A stretch of DNA of 64,000 nucleotides from Pelomonas baiyunensis (GCF_043555935.1 NZ_JBIGIB010000002.1:372001-436000); one strand, 5' to 3'; counted from the first letter of the stretch, positions 48,870 through 58,033 are shown. Numbers and translations are program-made. Notes: generated from the sequence alone by a model not told the origin.

Positions 48870-49829
48870 ATGACCTGTCGCATCGCCTTCGTGCTGTTTC
48901 CGGGCTTTCAGCAGCTGGACCTGGCCGGCCCCATGGCTGTGTTTGAGGTGGCGCGGTTGGAGCGACCGGGCAGCTACCAGTGGCGGTTGGTGGCCAGCAC
49001 GCCGCCCACGGCGCGCAGCTCGGCGGGCGTGGAGTGGCCGGTGCAGGGCCTGCCGCGGTCGCTGGGGGAACTGGACTTGGTGATGGTGATTGGCGGCGAC
49101 GGGGTGGACGCCGCCTGCCAAGACGCCACGCTCATGGCCTGGCTGCGGCGAGCGGCGCGTTCCGGCGCCCGCATGGCCAGCATCTGCAGTGGCAGCCTGG
49201 TGCTGGCGGCCGCCGGCCTGCTGGATGGGCGCTCGGCCACCACGCACTGGTCCCGCGGCCGGCAGTTCGCGCAGGACTACCCCCGGGTGCAACTGGAGCC
49301 CGACCGCATTTACGTGCGCGAGCCCGCCCAGCGCGGCACCGGCTTGCCCGAGGTGTGGACGAGCGCGGGCATGACGGCTGGCATCGACCTGTGCCTGGCC
49401 TTGCTGGCGCACGACCTGGGCGAAGACGTGGCCCGCGAGGCCGCCCGCCAACTGGTGGTGGAACGCCGCCGCCCGGGCGGGCAGTCGCAGTTCTCACCGC
49501 TGCAAGACCTGCAGCCGCCGGACGGCCGCTTCGCCCCTCTGCTGGACGCGGTGCGCAACGACCTGGCGGCAGACCACAGCGTGGAAGCCCTGGCCGCCCG
49601 CGCCTGCATGAGCCCACGGCACTTCGCCCGCTGCTTCCGGGCCGAAACCGGCACCACGCCAGCCCACGCCGTGGAGCGCCTGCGGGTGGAAGCCGCTCGC
49701 GCCGCGCTGGAGGCGGGCGCCACCTCGGTGCTGCGCGTGGCGCAAACCTGCGGCTTCGGACAGCCCGAACGCATGCGCCGCGCGTTCGTGCGGCTGACCG
49801 GCCGGCCGCCGACGGCCTTCAAGCCGTGA
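48870..49829 (+). CDS. GlxA-type AraC regulator with DJ-1/PfpI domain
   Basis: 319 residues. N-terminal DJ-1-like domain (about 1-190: FVLFPGFQQLDLAGPMAVFEV, MASICSGSLVLAAAGLLDG, TTHWSRG, TSAGMTAGIDLCLALLA) with Cys in the elbow, then a C-terminal AraC double helix-turn-helix (about 215-319: SVEALAARACMSPRHFARCF, VLRVAQTCGFGQPERMRRAF). Probably regulates the divergent DJ-1 protein and argD-like gene; 108 bases separate the starts. Confidence 0.91.
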   Translation: MTCRIAFVLFPGFQQLDLAGPMAVFEVARLERPGSYQWRLVASTPPTARSSAGVEWPVQGLPRSLGELDLVMVIGGDGVDAACQDATLMAWLRRAARSGARMASICSGSLVLAAAGLLDGRSATTHWSRGRQFAQDYPRVQLEPDRIYVREPAQRGTGLPEVWTSAGMTAGIDLCLALLAHDLGEDVAREAARQLVVERRRPGGQSQFSPLQDLQPPDGRFAPLLDAVRNDLAADHSVEALAARACMSPRHFARCFRAETGTTPAHAVERLRVEAARAALEAGATSVLRVAQTCGFGQPERMRRAFVRLTGRPPTAFKP

Positions 49830-49831
49830 AA

Positions 49832-50371
49832 TCAGACCAACCCCAGCGCCCCCAGCACCCCGCCGCCCAGCACCATCCACACCAGGCTCAGACGGGACTT
49901 CACGGTCAGCAGCACGGTGACGGCGATGAGGGCGAGGGTGCCCAGGCGGTGGTCGTCCACGCGCAGGAAGGGCAGGGCCAGCAGCCAGCCGGTGGCGATG
50001 ATGAGGCCGAGCGTGAGCGGCATCATGCCGGCGGAGAACGACCGCAGCGCGAGGTGCTGGCGGTTGGCGCGCGCCCAGCGGGTGGCCGAGAGCGTGAGCA
50101 GCGTGGACGGCAGCATGATGCCGGCCATGGTGGTGAGCGCGCCGGGCAGGCCGGCCACGTGCCAGCCCAGCACCGCCACGAACAGGATGTTGGGCCCGGG
50201 CGCGGCCTGGGCCAGGGCGATGGAGGTGGTGAACTCGGTTTCGGTCAGCCAGCCGGTGCGGTCCACCAGAAAGCGGTGCATCTCGGGCACGGTGGTGATG
50301 GCCCCGCCGATGGACATGGGCGACAGGGCCAGGAAGTGCAGGAACAGGCGCAGGTAGTCGTCCCAGCTCAT
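49832..50371 (-). CDS. chrA: Chromate transporter, half-size CHR protein (second half)
   Basis: 179 residues from the ATG whose ATGA overlaps the previous stop. One CHR domain, about six helices: LFLHFLALSPMSIGGAITTVPEMHRFLV, then LAQAAPGPNILFVAVLGW with the conserved PGP. Chromate transporters are either one long duplicated protein or, as here, two short ones that act together. Exports chromate, possibly by exchange with sulfate. Confidence 0.88.
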   Translation of the reverse strand: MSWDDYLRLFLHFLALSPMSIGGAITTVPEMHRFLVDRTGWLTETEFTTSIALAQAAPGPNILFVAVLGWHVAGLPGALTTMAGIMLPSTLLTLSATRWARANRQHLALRSFSAGMMPLTLGLIIATGWLLALPFLRVDDHRLGTLALIAVTVLLTVKSRLSLVWMVLGGGVLGALGLV

Positions 50372-50916
50372 TTGAGCCTCCACCACGCCAGGGCCATGCC
50401 CGCGCCACCCACCAGCGCCAGCACGCCAATCAGCGGCCAGCGCAGCAGGCCGATCAGCACAAAGGCCGCCAGGGCGAGGCCCAGGGCGGCATGGCGGCCC
50501 AGCGGGCTTTGGTTCAGCGCCGTCAGCAGCTTGAAGCCCGTGGCCAGCACCAGGCCGGCGGCCACGGCGCCCATGCCGCGCAGGGCGTTCACGGCCAGCG
50601 GCACATCGCGCAACTGGCCGTAGGCGGCGGCCAGGCCCAGCACGATGACCGCGGGCATGGACAGCATGCCGGCCAGCGCCGCCATGGCGCCCCGGGTGCC
50701 GAAGAAGCGGTCGCCCACCATCATGGACAGGTTCACCACGTTGGGGCCGGGCAGCACCTGGGCGATGGCGAGGGTCTCGACGAACTCCTCACGCGTCATC
50801 CACTGCAGGCGTTCCACCAGCTCACGCTGGGCCACGGCCAGCACGCCGCCAAAGCCCTGCAGCGCCAGGCGCGTGAAGGCCAGGTAGAGCTGGGTGGCCG
50901 AGGCCGGGCGGTTCAC
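50368..50916 (-). CDS. chrA: Chromate transporter, half-size CHR protein (first half)
   Basis: 182 residues from a GTG overlapping the dehydrogenase stop (GTGA). CHR domain: LYLAFTRLALQGFGGVLAVAQRELVERL, WMTREEFVETLAIAQVLPGPNVVNLSMMVGDRF read in parts, conserved PGPN. Pairs with the next gene, which it overlaps by 4 bases. Upstream partner is a hydroxyacid dehydrogenase, not the usual chrB regulator. Confidence 0.88.
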   Translation of the reverse strand: MNRPASATQLYLAFTRLALQGFGGVLAVAQRELVERLQWMTREEFVETLAIAQVLPGPNVVNLSMMVGDRFFGTRGAMAALAGMLSMPAVIVLGLAAAYGQLRDVPLAVNALRGMGAVAAGLVLATGFKLLTALNQSPLGRHAALGLALAAFVLIGLLRWPLIGVLALVGGAGMALAWWRLK

Positions 50917-51920
50917 CGGTGAACCTTCAGCGCCTCGGGGTTGACGATGTTGCTGGGCTGGCCGCCAATGAAGTTCAGCACGTTGTCGAACGCGGCGTCG
51001 AAGTACATCTCGTAGCTGTCCTGCTCGACGTAGCCCACGTGCGGCGTGCAGACGGCGTTTTCCAGGCGCAGCAGCGGGTGGCCTTGCAGGATGGGCTCGG
51101 TCTCGAACACGTCGATGGCGGCCATGCCGGGGCGGCCGCGGTTCAGGGCCGACACCAGCGCGCCTTCGGTCACCAGCTCGGCCCGCGAGGTGTTGACGAA
51201 GAGCGCCGTGGGTTTCATGCCCGCCAGGTCTTCGGGGGTGACGATGCCCCGGGTGGTGTCGCACAGGCGCAGGTGCACCGAGACCACATCGGCTTCGGCA
51301 AAGAAGGCCTGGCGGCTGTCGGCGGCGCGGTAGCCGTCGGCCTCGGCGCGCAGGCGCGAGGCCTCGCTGCCCCACACCATCACCTGCATGCCGAAGGCCC
51401 GGCCGTAGCCGGCCACCAGCTGGCCGATCTTGCCGTAGCCCCACACGCCCAGCGTCTTGCCCCGCAGCACCATGCCCACGCCGAAGTTGGCGGGCATGGA
51501 GGCGGCCTTCAGGCCGGCTTGCTGCCAGGCGCCGTGCTTGAGGTTGCCGATGTACTGCGGCAACCGGCGCATGGAGGCCATGATGAGCGCCCAGGTCAAC
51601 TCGGCCGGCGCCACCGGGTTGCCGCCGCCTTCGGCCACGGCAATGCCCAGGCGGGTGCAGGCGTCCACGTCGATGTGGCTGCCCACGCGGCCGGTTTGGG
51701 AGATGAGCTTGAGCTTGGGCAGCTTCTCCAGCAGCTGGCGGGGGAAGGCGGTGCGCTCGCGGATCAGCACCAGCACCTCGGCGTCGCGCAGCCGCACCGA
51801 CAACTGGCCGATGCCTTTGACGGTGTTGGTGAACACCTTGGCGTTCAGGGGCTCCAGCTTGGCTGCACAACGCAGTTTCCGGACTGCATCCTGGTAGTCG
51901 TCAAGAATGATCACGTTCAT
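50913..51920 (-). CDS. D-2-hydroxyacid dehydrogenase family protein
   Basis: 335 residues from the ATG at 51920, where homology begins. NAD-binding GVWGYGKIGQLVAGYGRAFG (GxGxxG), catalytic Arg in VNTSRAELV, Glu in FETEP and His in TPHVGYVE. Reduces or oxidises a 2-hydroxyacid; the substrate is not predictable (glycerate/phosphoglycerate-like). It heads a three-gene operon with the two chromate-transporter halves, joined by 4-base overlaps. Confidence 0.9.
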   Translation of the reverse strand: MNVIILDDYQDAVRKLRCAAKLEPLNAKVFTNTVKGIGQLSVRLRDAEVLVLIRERTAFPRQLLEKLPKLKLISQTGRVGSHIDVDACTRLGIAVAEGGGNPVAPAELTWALIMASMRRLPQYIGNLKHGAWQQAGLKAASMPANFGVGMVLRGKTLGVWGYGKIGQLVAGYGRAFGMQVMVWGSEASRLRAEADGYRAADSRQAFFAEADVVSVHLRLCDTTRGIVTPEDLAGMKPTALFVNTSRAELVTEGALVSALNRGRPGMAAIDVFETEPILQGHPLLRLENAVCTPHVGYVEQDSYEMYFDAAFDNVLNFIGGQPSNIVNPEALKVHR

Positions 51921-52001
51921 ACGGACGTCGATTTTGCCCTGCGGTCTGCAGGGCTCGGCTCGAGGTGGCAATATGGGTTTCCCTCAATGGAGACTTCACC
52001 A

Positions 52002-52511
52002 ATGACGACCCTTTCCATGCATGACGCCAGCGCGCCGGTTTTCGCCAAGATGCTGGGCAACATGCTCTCGTGGCTGGAAGCCGCCAAGGCCCACGCCGCG
52101 GCCAAGAACTTCTCGACCGACGTGTACCTGACCCTGCGCCTGGCGCCGGACATGCTGCCGTTCACCAAGCAGATCCAGATCGCCAGCGACGCCGCCAAGG
52201 GTGCCGTGGCCCGCTTGGGCGGCGTGGACATTCCGAAGTTCGACGACAACGAGGCCACGCTGGACGAACTGGCCGAGCGCATCCGCAAGACGCTGGCGTT
52301 CGTGCAGTCGGTGCCGGCGGACAGCTTTGCCGGCAGCGAAACCCGCGAAATCACCATCCCCCGCCGCGTGGGCGACCCGCTGAAGTTCGACGGCAGCACC
52401 TACCTGCGCCACTTCGCGCTGCCCAACTTCTACTTCCACGCCACCACCACCTACGCGCTGCTGCGTCACGCCGGCGTGCCGCTGGGCAAGACGGACTTCC
52501 TCGGCGCCTGA
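52002..52511 (+). CDS. DUF1993 protein (DinB-like four-helix bundle)
   Basis: 169 residues, ribosome site GGAGA nine bases upstream. Helical, with YLTLRLAPDMLPFTKQIQIASDAAKGAVARL and GSTYLRHFALPNFYFHATTTYALLRHAGVPLGKTDFLG read in parts. The LPNFYFHATTTYALLRHAGV segment matches DUF1993, related to DinB-fold metal-binding enzymes. Function unknown. Monocistronic by position. Confidence 0.85.
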   Translation: MTTLSMHDASAPVFAKMLGNMLSWLEAAKAHAAAKNFSTDVYLTLRLAPDMLPFTKQIQIASDAAKGAVARLGGVDIPKFDDNEATLDELAERIRKTLAFVQSVPADSFAGSETREITIPRRVGDPLKFDGSTYLRHFALPNFYFHATTTYALLRHAGVPLGKTDFLGA

Positions 52512-52524
52512 GCGCCTGCCAGCC

Positions 52525-52556
52525 GGGAATTGCTGCGCAAAACGCAGCCAATTCCC
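52525..52556. other. Strong hairpin in the leader of the glycosyltransferase operon
   Basis: GGGAATTGCTGCG pairs with CGCAG-(C)-CAATTCCC across a CAAAA loop: thirteen base pairs with one bulged C. No T run follows. It could end the DUF1993 transcript inefficiently or lie in the 5' leader of the GT41-type I secretion operon. The rest of the 107-base gap shows nothing else. Confidence 0.5.
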
Positions 52557-52618
52557 CTGGCCTGCGGCGGGGTGGCGGGCTGAGAATCAGGGGAATCTCC
52601 CATCAAGCCGCTCGCCGC

Positions 52619-54475
52619 ATGGACATGTCGACGCCCCCCGCCGCTCAGCCGCAAGGCCCTGCCATGGTTGAGCATTGGCTGGCGCAGGCCCGCAGCGGCC
52701 AGTGGCCGATTGCCCAGTTGCTGGACTGCGCCAGTCGCCTGCAAGCCGCAGGCGCGCTGGAAGCGGCGGCGCTGCTGTACCAAACCTGGGTGTCCAGCAC
52801 CGAGTCGCCGGTGCGGCACGTGGCCTTGTTCAACTGGGGGGCGGTGTTGGGCGAGCTGCGCCGCCCGAAAGACGCTGAAGCCGTGTACCGCATGGCGCTG
52901 GCCGTGGCGCCCAACTTCGCCCAAGCGCGCCTGAACCTGGGCCATCAGCTGGAACACCAGGGACGCGAGGCCGAGGCCCTGGCCGAATGGGCCACGGTGT
53001 ACGAGGACGAAAACCCGGTCAGCCTGGGTGCCGAGCCCCTGACGCTGCGCCTGCACGGCATGAACAACGCCGCGCGGCTGCTGGAGCAGCAAAAGCGCTA
53101 CGTGGAGTCAGAAGCGCTGATGCGCCGCTCGCTGACGCTGGAGCCGCGCCAGAGCGATGTGGCCCAGCACTACGTGCACATCCGGCAAAAGCAGTGCGCC
53201 TGGCCGGTGTACGACACCTTCGGCGAGGTCACGCACAACTTCCTGCTGATGAGCACCTCGCTGCTGGGCATGCTCGACGAGAGCGACGACCCGGTGCTGC
53301 AGTTGCTGACGGCGCAGCGCTACGTGCTGGAACGCCTGCCCAAGGTGACCGCGGCGCCCTTGCACAAGGGCCGCAAGCGGGAAGGGCGCATCCGCATCGG
53401 CTACCTGTCGGGCGATCTGCACATGCACGCCGTGGGCTTGCTGACGGCCGAGTTGTACGGCCTGCACGACCGCAGCCGCTTCGAGGTGCATGCCTTCAGC
53501 TGGAGCCGCGACGACGGCTCGCCGCTGCGGGCCCGCATCAAGGGCAGCATCGACCACTACCACCCCTTGCACGGCGTGCCCGACCGCCAGGCGGCCGAAA
53601 TGATTGCCGAGGCCGGCATTGATGTGCTGGTGGACCTGCAGGGGCTGACGAACGGCGCCCGCGCGGCCATCCTCACGCACCGGCCGGCGCCCATCCAGGT
53701 GAGCTACCTGGGCTTGCCGGGCACCTCGGCGATTCCGGGCGTGGACTGGATCTTGGCGGACCGCTTCGTGATGCCGCCCGAGTCGCTGCCGTACTACACC
53801 GAAAAGCCCATCTACCTGCCCCATTGCTACCAGGTGAGCGACCGGCAGCGCGAGGCCAGCGTGCCGCCCACGCGGGCGCAAGCCGGGCTGCCGGAAGAAG
53901 GCTTCGTGTTCTGTGCGTTCAACAACAACCACAAGATGAGCGAGCCGGTGTGGCGCTGCTGGATGCGCGTGCTGCGGCAGGTGCCCGGCAGCGTGCTGTG
54001 GCTGCTGGCGGACAACCCCTTTGCCCAGGCCAACCTGACCCGCGTGGCCGCGGAAGAAGGCATCGCCCCCGAACGGCTGGTGTTTGCGCCCCGCGCGCTG
54101 CCGGCCGACTACCTGGCGCGGTTTGCGGTGGCCGACCTGTTCCTGGACACCTTCCCGTACAACGCCGGCACCACGGCCAGCGATTGCCTCTGGATGGGCA
54201 CGCCCATCCTCACCCGGTCGGGCAAGACCTACATCTCGCGCATGGCTGGCAGCCTGCTCACGGCCGTGGGCCTGCCGGACCTGATCACCACCAGCCTGGA
54301 CGAGTACGAGCAGCGCGCGGTGCAGATCGGCAACCAGCCGGCGCGGGCGGCTTCGTACAAGCGCTACCTGCGCGAGCACGGGCGGAGTTCGCCGCTGTTC
54401 GATGTGCCGGGCATCGTGCGCGACATGGAAAACGAGTTCGAGCGCCTGGCGCTCGACGCGCGCCAGAAGGCCTAA
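52619..54475 (+). CDS. TPR-containing GT41 (OGT/SPINDLY-type) protein glycosyltransferase
   Basis: 618 residues. TPR-like helices at about 40-180 (AVYRMALAVAPNFAQARLNLG, ALMRRSLTLEPRQ), the OGT linker HIRQKQCAWP (187-196), then the GT41 catalytic domain (258-600): RIGYLSGDLHMHAVG with His268/His270 near the OGT base, RPAPIQVSYLGLPGTS, FNNNHKM with Lys439 matching the UDP-phosphate-binding Lys, and LDTFPYNAGTTASDCLWMGTP. Would transfer a sugar from a nucleotide donor to Ser/Thr or Asn of cytoplasmic proteins. Its stop abuts the ATG of the type I secretion ATPase with no gap, so a secreted protein is a likely target. Start may be the ATG two codons later. Confidence 0.9.
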   Translation: MDMSTPPAAQPQGPAMVEHWLAQARSGQWPIAQLLDCASRLQAAGALEAAALLYQTWVSSTESPVRHVALFNWGAVLGELRRPKDAEAVYRMALAVAPNFAQARLNLGHQLEHQGREAEALAEWATVYEDENPVSLGAEPLTLRLHGMNNAARLLEQQKRYVESEALMRRSLTLEPRQSDVAQHYVHIRQKQCAWPVYDTFGEVTHNFLLMSTSLLGMLDESDDPVLQLLTAQRYVLERLPKVTAAPLHKGRKREGRIRIGYLSGDLHMHAVGLLTAELYGLHDRSRFEVHAFSWSRDDGSPLRARIKGSIDHYHPLHGVPDRQAAEMIAEAGIDVLVDLQGLTNGARAAILTHRPAPIQVSYLGLPGTSAIPGVDWILADRFVMPPESLPYYTEKPIYLPHCYQVSDRQREASVPPTRAQAGLPEEGFVFCAFNNNHKMSEPVWRCWMRVLRQVPGSVLWLLADNPFAQANLTRVAAEEGIAPERLVFAPRALPADYLARFAVADLFLDTFPYNAGTTASDCLWMGTPILTRSGKTYISRMAGSLLTAVGLPDLITTSLDEYEQRAVQIGNQPARAASYKRYLREHGRSSPLFDVPGIVRDMENEFERLALDARQKA

Positions 54476-56836
54476 ATGCCGCAACGTCACGACCCCTTCT
54501 TCGACGGCCAGCCCCAGGCGGCCGGCTTGCGGCTGGCCGCCAACGGCGAGCCGCCGCCCGCGCCGGACCCGCTGGAGAACCTGGCCAGCCAGCCCGAGGG
54601 CGACCCACTGCTGCAAGCCCTGTCGTGGCTGACGCGCCACCACGGCAAGGCCCGCTCGCCCGAGTCGCTGCGCGCGGGTGCACCGGTGGAAGGGCTGCTG
54701 ACGCCGGATTCCGCCATCCGCGTCATGCGGGAGGCGGGCTACAACGCCGGCCTGCTGCGCAAGTCCATCGACGACATCAACGGCCTCCTACTGCCGGCAG
54801 TGCTGCTGCTGGGCGGCGGTGACGCCTGCGTGCTGGTGCGCCGACTGGATGACCCGGCCGCCGTGGCGCCCGGCAGTTGCCGTTACGAGGTGGTGTTCCC
54901 GGGGCCGGAGGCGGCGGCGGTGCCGGCCACCACGGCCGAGCTGGAGCCCGAGTACAGCGGGTTCATGCTGGCGGTGTCGCCGCAGGACGAGGCGCACCGT
55001 GGTGCGCCCGAGGCTTCGCTGCTGCACCTGGGTGACCGGGGGCTGGATGCGCACTGGTTCTGGGGCACGATCAAGCGGTTCACGCCGTACTACCGGGCGT
55101 CCATGCTGGCGGCCCTGCTGTCCAACGTGCTGATGCTGGTGTCGGGGTTGGTGACCTCGGTGGTGTACGACAAGGTCATTCCGCACCAGGCCATGGTGAC
55201 GCTCTGGACGCTCGCCGTCGGGGCTGCCGTGGCGCTGCTGTTCGACCTGTTCGCGCGGCAGCTGCGCTCGCACCTGATCGACCTGGCTGGCCGCAAGGCG
55301 GACCTCGTCATCAGCGCCAAGCTGTACCGCCAAACGCTGGGCGTGCGCATGGAGCACAAGCCCGCCTCGGCCGGGGCTTACGCGGCCTACCTGGCCCAGG
55401 TGGAGATGGTGCGGGAGTTCTTCACCGGCGCCACGCTGTCGGCGCTGTCGGACCTGCCGTTCCTGGTGATCTTCATCGGCATGACGTTTGTCATCGGCGG
55501 GCCCCTGGGCTGGGTGCTGGTGCTGGCGGTGCCGCTCATCTTGGGCCTGTCGTGGGCGATCCAGGGGGCGTTGCGCAATGCCATGCGCACCAACATGCAA
55601 GAGGCGGCGGACCTGCACGGCACGTTGGTGGAGTCGCTCGAAGGCCTGGAAGACCTGAAAACCTCGGGCGCGGAAGGCCGCTTCCTGCGCCGCTACGAGC
55701 GCACCACGGCCATCGTGGCAGACACGGCGCTCACGTCGCGCGCGCTGTCCAGCTGGAGCATGAACCTCTCCACCACGCTGCAGCAGGTGATCAACCTCGT
55801 GATCCTGGTGTGGGGCGTGTACCTCATCCATGACGGCGTCATCACCGCGGGGGCGTTGATCGGCTCCGTCATGTTTGCCAGCCGCGCGATTGCGCCGCTG
55901 GGCAGCCTGGTGAGCCTGGCCACCCGCTACCAGGGTGCGCGCGCGGCGATGTTGTCGCTCAACCAATTGATGAACGCGCCGGCCGAACGGGACGGTGCCC
56001 GCAACTACGTGCCGCTGGCCCAGGTGACGGGCAAGGTGGGCCTGCACGATGTGGGCTTTGCCTACCCTGCTGCGCCGACATCCCATGGCCAAACCACCGG
56101 GGGCACGGCCTCGCCCAAGGTGCTGCGCAACGTGACGCTGCGGCTGGAGGCCGGCGAGCGCGTGGCCATCCTCGGGCGCATCGGCAGCGGCAAGTCCACC
56201 ATCTTGCGGCTGTTGGGCGGGCTGTACCAGCCGGCGGAAGGCATGGTGGAGGTGGATGGCATCGACCTGCGCCAGATCGACCCGGCCGAGTACCGCGCGC
56301 GGGTGGGCTTTGTGAGCCAGGAGCCCCGCCTCTTCTTGGGCACGCTGCGTGACAACGTGCTGATGGGCCGCGGCCACCTGGACGCCGCCCGCCTGGTGGA
56401 AGTGGCCAAGTTGACCGGGCTGGATCGCGTGGTGGCCAGCCATCCGCTGGGCTGGGACTTGCCGGTGGGCGAGATGGGGCAGTTGCTTTCCGGCGGCCAA
56501 CGCCAGTTGGTGGCGCTGGCCCGGGCGTTGGTGACGCGCCCGCAAATTTTGTTGATGGATGAGCCCACCAGCTCCATGGACGCGCAAAGCGAAATGGCCT
56601 TCCTGCGCCAGTTGCGCGACGCGGCCGGCAACGCCACCTTGGTGGTGGTGACGCACCGCCCGGCGGTGCTGGAGTTGGTGCAGCGCATCGTGGTGGTGGA
56701 TGGCGGCCGGGTGGTGATGGACGGCCCGCGCGACCAGGTGCTGGCCGCCTTGTCGGGTGTGCGCCCCACGGCGCCCAGTGAGGGCGTGCACATGCATCCG
56801 TCGGCGCAGCCGGTGCAGCGATCCGCCAGCGTATGA
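54476..56836 (+). CDS. Type I secretion ABC transporter (LapB/RtxB-like)
   Basis: 786 residues. N-terminal C39-like domain (about 45-170; LQALSWLTRHHGKA) lacks the catalytic Cys, so it binds but does not cut substrate. Membrane domain with about five helices (215-480). ATPase with Walker A GRIGSGKST (about 567), signature LSGGQRQ (about 671), Walker B ILLMDEPTSSMD (about 692) and the H-loop VVTHRP. Dimer in the inner membrane that drives one-step export of RTX proteins or giant adhesins. Followed by an HlyD-type partner with ATGA overlap. Confidence 0.93.
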   Translation: MPQRHDPFFDGQPQAAGLRLAANGEPPPAPDPLENLASQPEGDPLLQALSWLTRHHGKARSPESLRAGAPVEGLLTPDSAIRVMREAGYNAGLLRKSIDDINGLLLPAVLLLGGGDACVLVRRLDDPAAVAPGSCRYEVVFPGPEAAAVPATTAELEPEYSGFMLAVSPQDEAHRGAPEASLLHLGDRGLDAHWFWGTIKRFTPYYRASMLAALLSNVLMLVSGLVTSVVYDKVIPHQAMVTLWTLAVGAAVALLFDLFARQLRSHLIDLAGRKADLVISAKLYRQTLGVRMEHKPASAGAYAAYLAQVEMVREFFTGATLSALSDLPFLVIFIGMTFVIGGPLGWVLVLAVPLILGLSWAIQGALRNAMRTNMQEAADLHGTLVESLEGLEDLKTSGAEGRFLRRYERTTAIVADTALTSRALSSWSMNLSTTLQQVINLVILVWGVYLIHDGVITAGALIGSVMFASRAIAPLGSLVSLATRYQGARAAMLSLNQLMNAPAERDGARNYVPLAQVTGKVGLHDVGFAYPAAPTSHGQTTGGTASPKVLRNVTLRLEAGERVAILGRIGSGKSTILRLLGGLYQPAEGMVEVDGIDLRQIDPAEYRARVGFVSQEPRLFLGTLRDNVLMGRGHLDAARLVEVAKLTGLDRVVASHPLGWDLPVGEMGQLLSGGQRQLVALARALVTRPQILLMDEPTSSMDAQSEMAFLRQLRDAAGNATLVVVTHRPAVLELVQRIVVVDGGRVVMDGPRDQVLAALSGVRPTAPSEGVHMHPSAQPVQRSASV

Positions 56837-58032
56837 ACAGCCTGAGCAAGGAAGAGGGCGCCTTCGTCAGCGCCATCCACGCCGCGCACATTGACGAGCC
56901 GCTGCCCCGGGCGACCTGGGCGCTGTATTTGCTGTGCGTGGTGGTGGTGGCCGCGATTGCGTGGTCGGCCCTCACCCATGTGGACGAAATCACCCGCAGC
57001 GACGGCCGCGTGGTGCCCGACGGCCGCGAGCAGGTGATTGCCAGCCTGGACGCCGGCATCCTGCGCGAGCTGAAAGTGCGCGAGGGTCAAGAGGTGCAGG
57101 CCGGTCAGGAGCTGGCGCTGCTGGACCCGACCCGTGTGGAAGCCCAGCAAAACGAAAGCCAGGCCCGATTGCTGTCGCTGAAGGCCGCCGCGGCGCGCCT
57201 GGAGGCCGAGGCCAACGGCCGCACCACCGTGCGCTGGCCAGCCGACATCGACCCCAAGGGCCGCTACGCCCAGGTTGAGTCCGAGGCGTTCGACGCCCGC
57301 AGGCGTGTGCTGGACGAGGCCGTGGGCTCCATCAACCGCAGCCTGGGCATGATCTCCAAAGAGCTCAAGCTGGCGCAGGACATGGCGCGCAGCGGCTTGA
57401 TGAGCGATGTGGAGGTGATGCGGCTGTCGCGCCAGGTCAATGAGATCGAGCAGCAGCGCGCCGAGCGCGTGTCTCGCTACCGCCAGGAGGCCAGCCAGGA
57501 ACTGGCCAAGGTGCAAAGCGACATGGCACAGATGGACGAGCAGATGGTGGTGCGGCAGGACGCGCTGACGCGCACCGTGCTGAAGTCGCCCGTGCACGGT
57601 GTGGTGAAAAGCATCAAGGCCGGCACCATCGGCGGCGTGATCGGCATGGGTGCGCCCATGCTGGAGATTTCGCCCATCGGGCCGCAGGTGCTGGTGGAGG
57701 CACGCATCAAGCCGCGCGACATCGGCTTCGTGCGGCTGGGGCAAACGGCCGAGGTGAAGCTGGCCGGCTACGACTTCAACACCTACGGCGGCCTGGAAGG
57801 CAAGGTCACCTACATCAGCCCCGACGCCGTGACCGAAGGCGACAAAACCGGCGAGGGCCACTACCGGGCCATCGTGACCGCCGAGCGCAACAACCTCAAG
57901 TACAAGGGAGAGGCGCTGCCGGTCATTCCGGGCATGACGGCCACGGTGGAAATCAAGACGGGCGAGCGCTCGGTGCTGAGCTACCTGCTGCGGCCCATGC
58001 TCAAGTCGCAGGAAGCGCTGCGCGAGCGGTAA
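56833..58032 (+). CDS. HlyD-family membrane fusion protein of the type I system
   Basis: 399 residues. One N-terminal membrane helix (WALYLLCVVVVAAIAWSAL), lipoyl half-motif LDAGILRELKVREGQEVQAGQELALLD, a coiled-coil region (about 95-230), then the second lipoyl half SPVHGVVKSIKAGTIGGVIG and the HlyD C-terminal barrel. Spans the periplasm and joins the ABC transporter to the outer-membrane channel. Overlaps the ABC gene by 4 bases. Confidence 0.94.
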   Translation: MNSLSKEEGAFVSAIHAAHIDEPLPRATWALYLLCVVVVAAIAWSALTHVDEITRSDGRVVPDGREQVIASLDAGILRELKVREGQEVQAGQELALLDPTRVEAQQNESQARLLSLKAAAARLEAEANGRTTVRWPADIDPKGRYAQVESEAFDARRRVLDEAVGSINRSLGMISKELKLAQDMARSGLMSDVEVMRLSRQVNEIEQQRAERVSRYRQEASQELAKVQSDMAQMDEQMVVRQDALTRTVLKSPVHGVVKSIKAGTIGGVIGMGAPMLEISPIGPQVLVEARIKPRDIGFVRLGQTAEVKLAGYDFNTYGGLEGKVTYISPDAVTEGDKTGEGHYRAIVTAERNNLKYKGEALPVIPGMTATVEIKTGERSVLSYLLRPMLKSQEALRER

Positions 58033-58033
58033 A

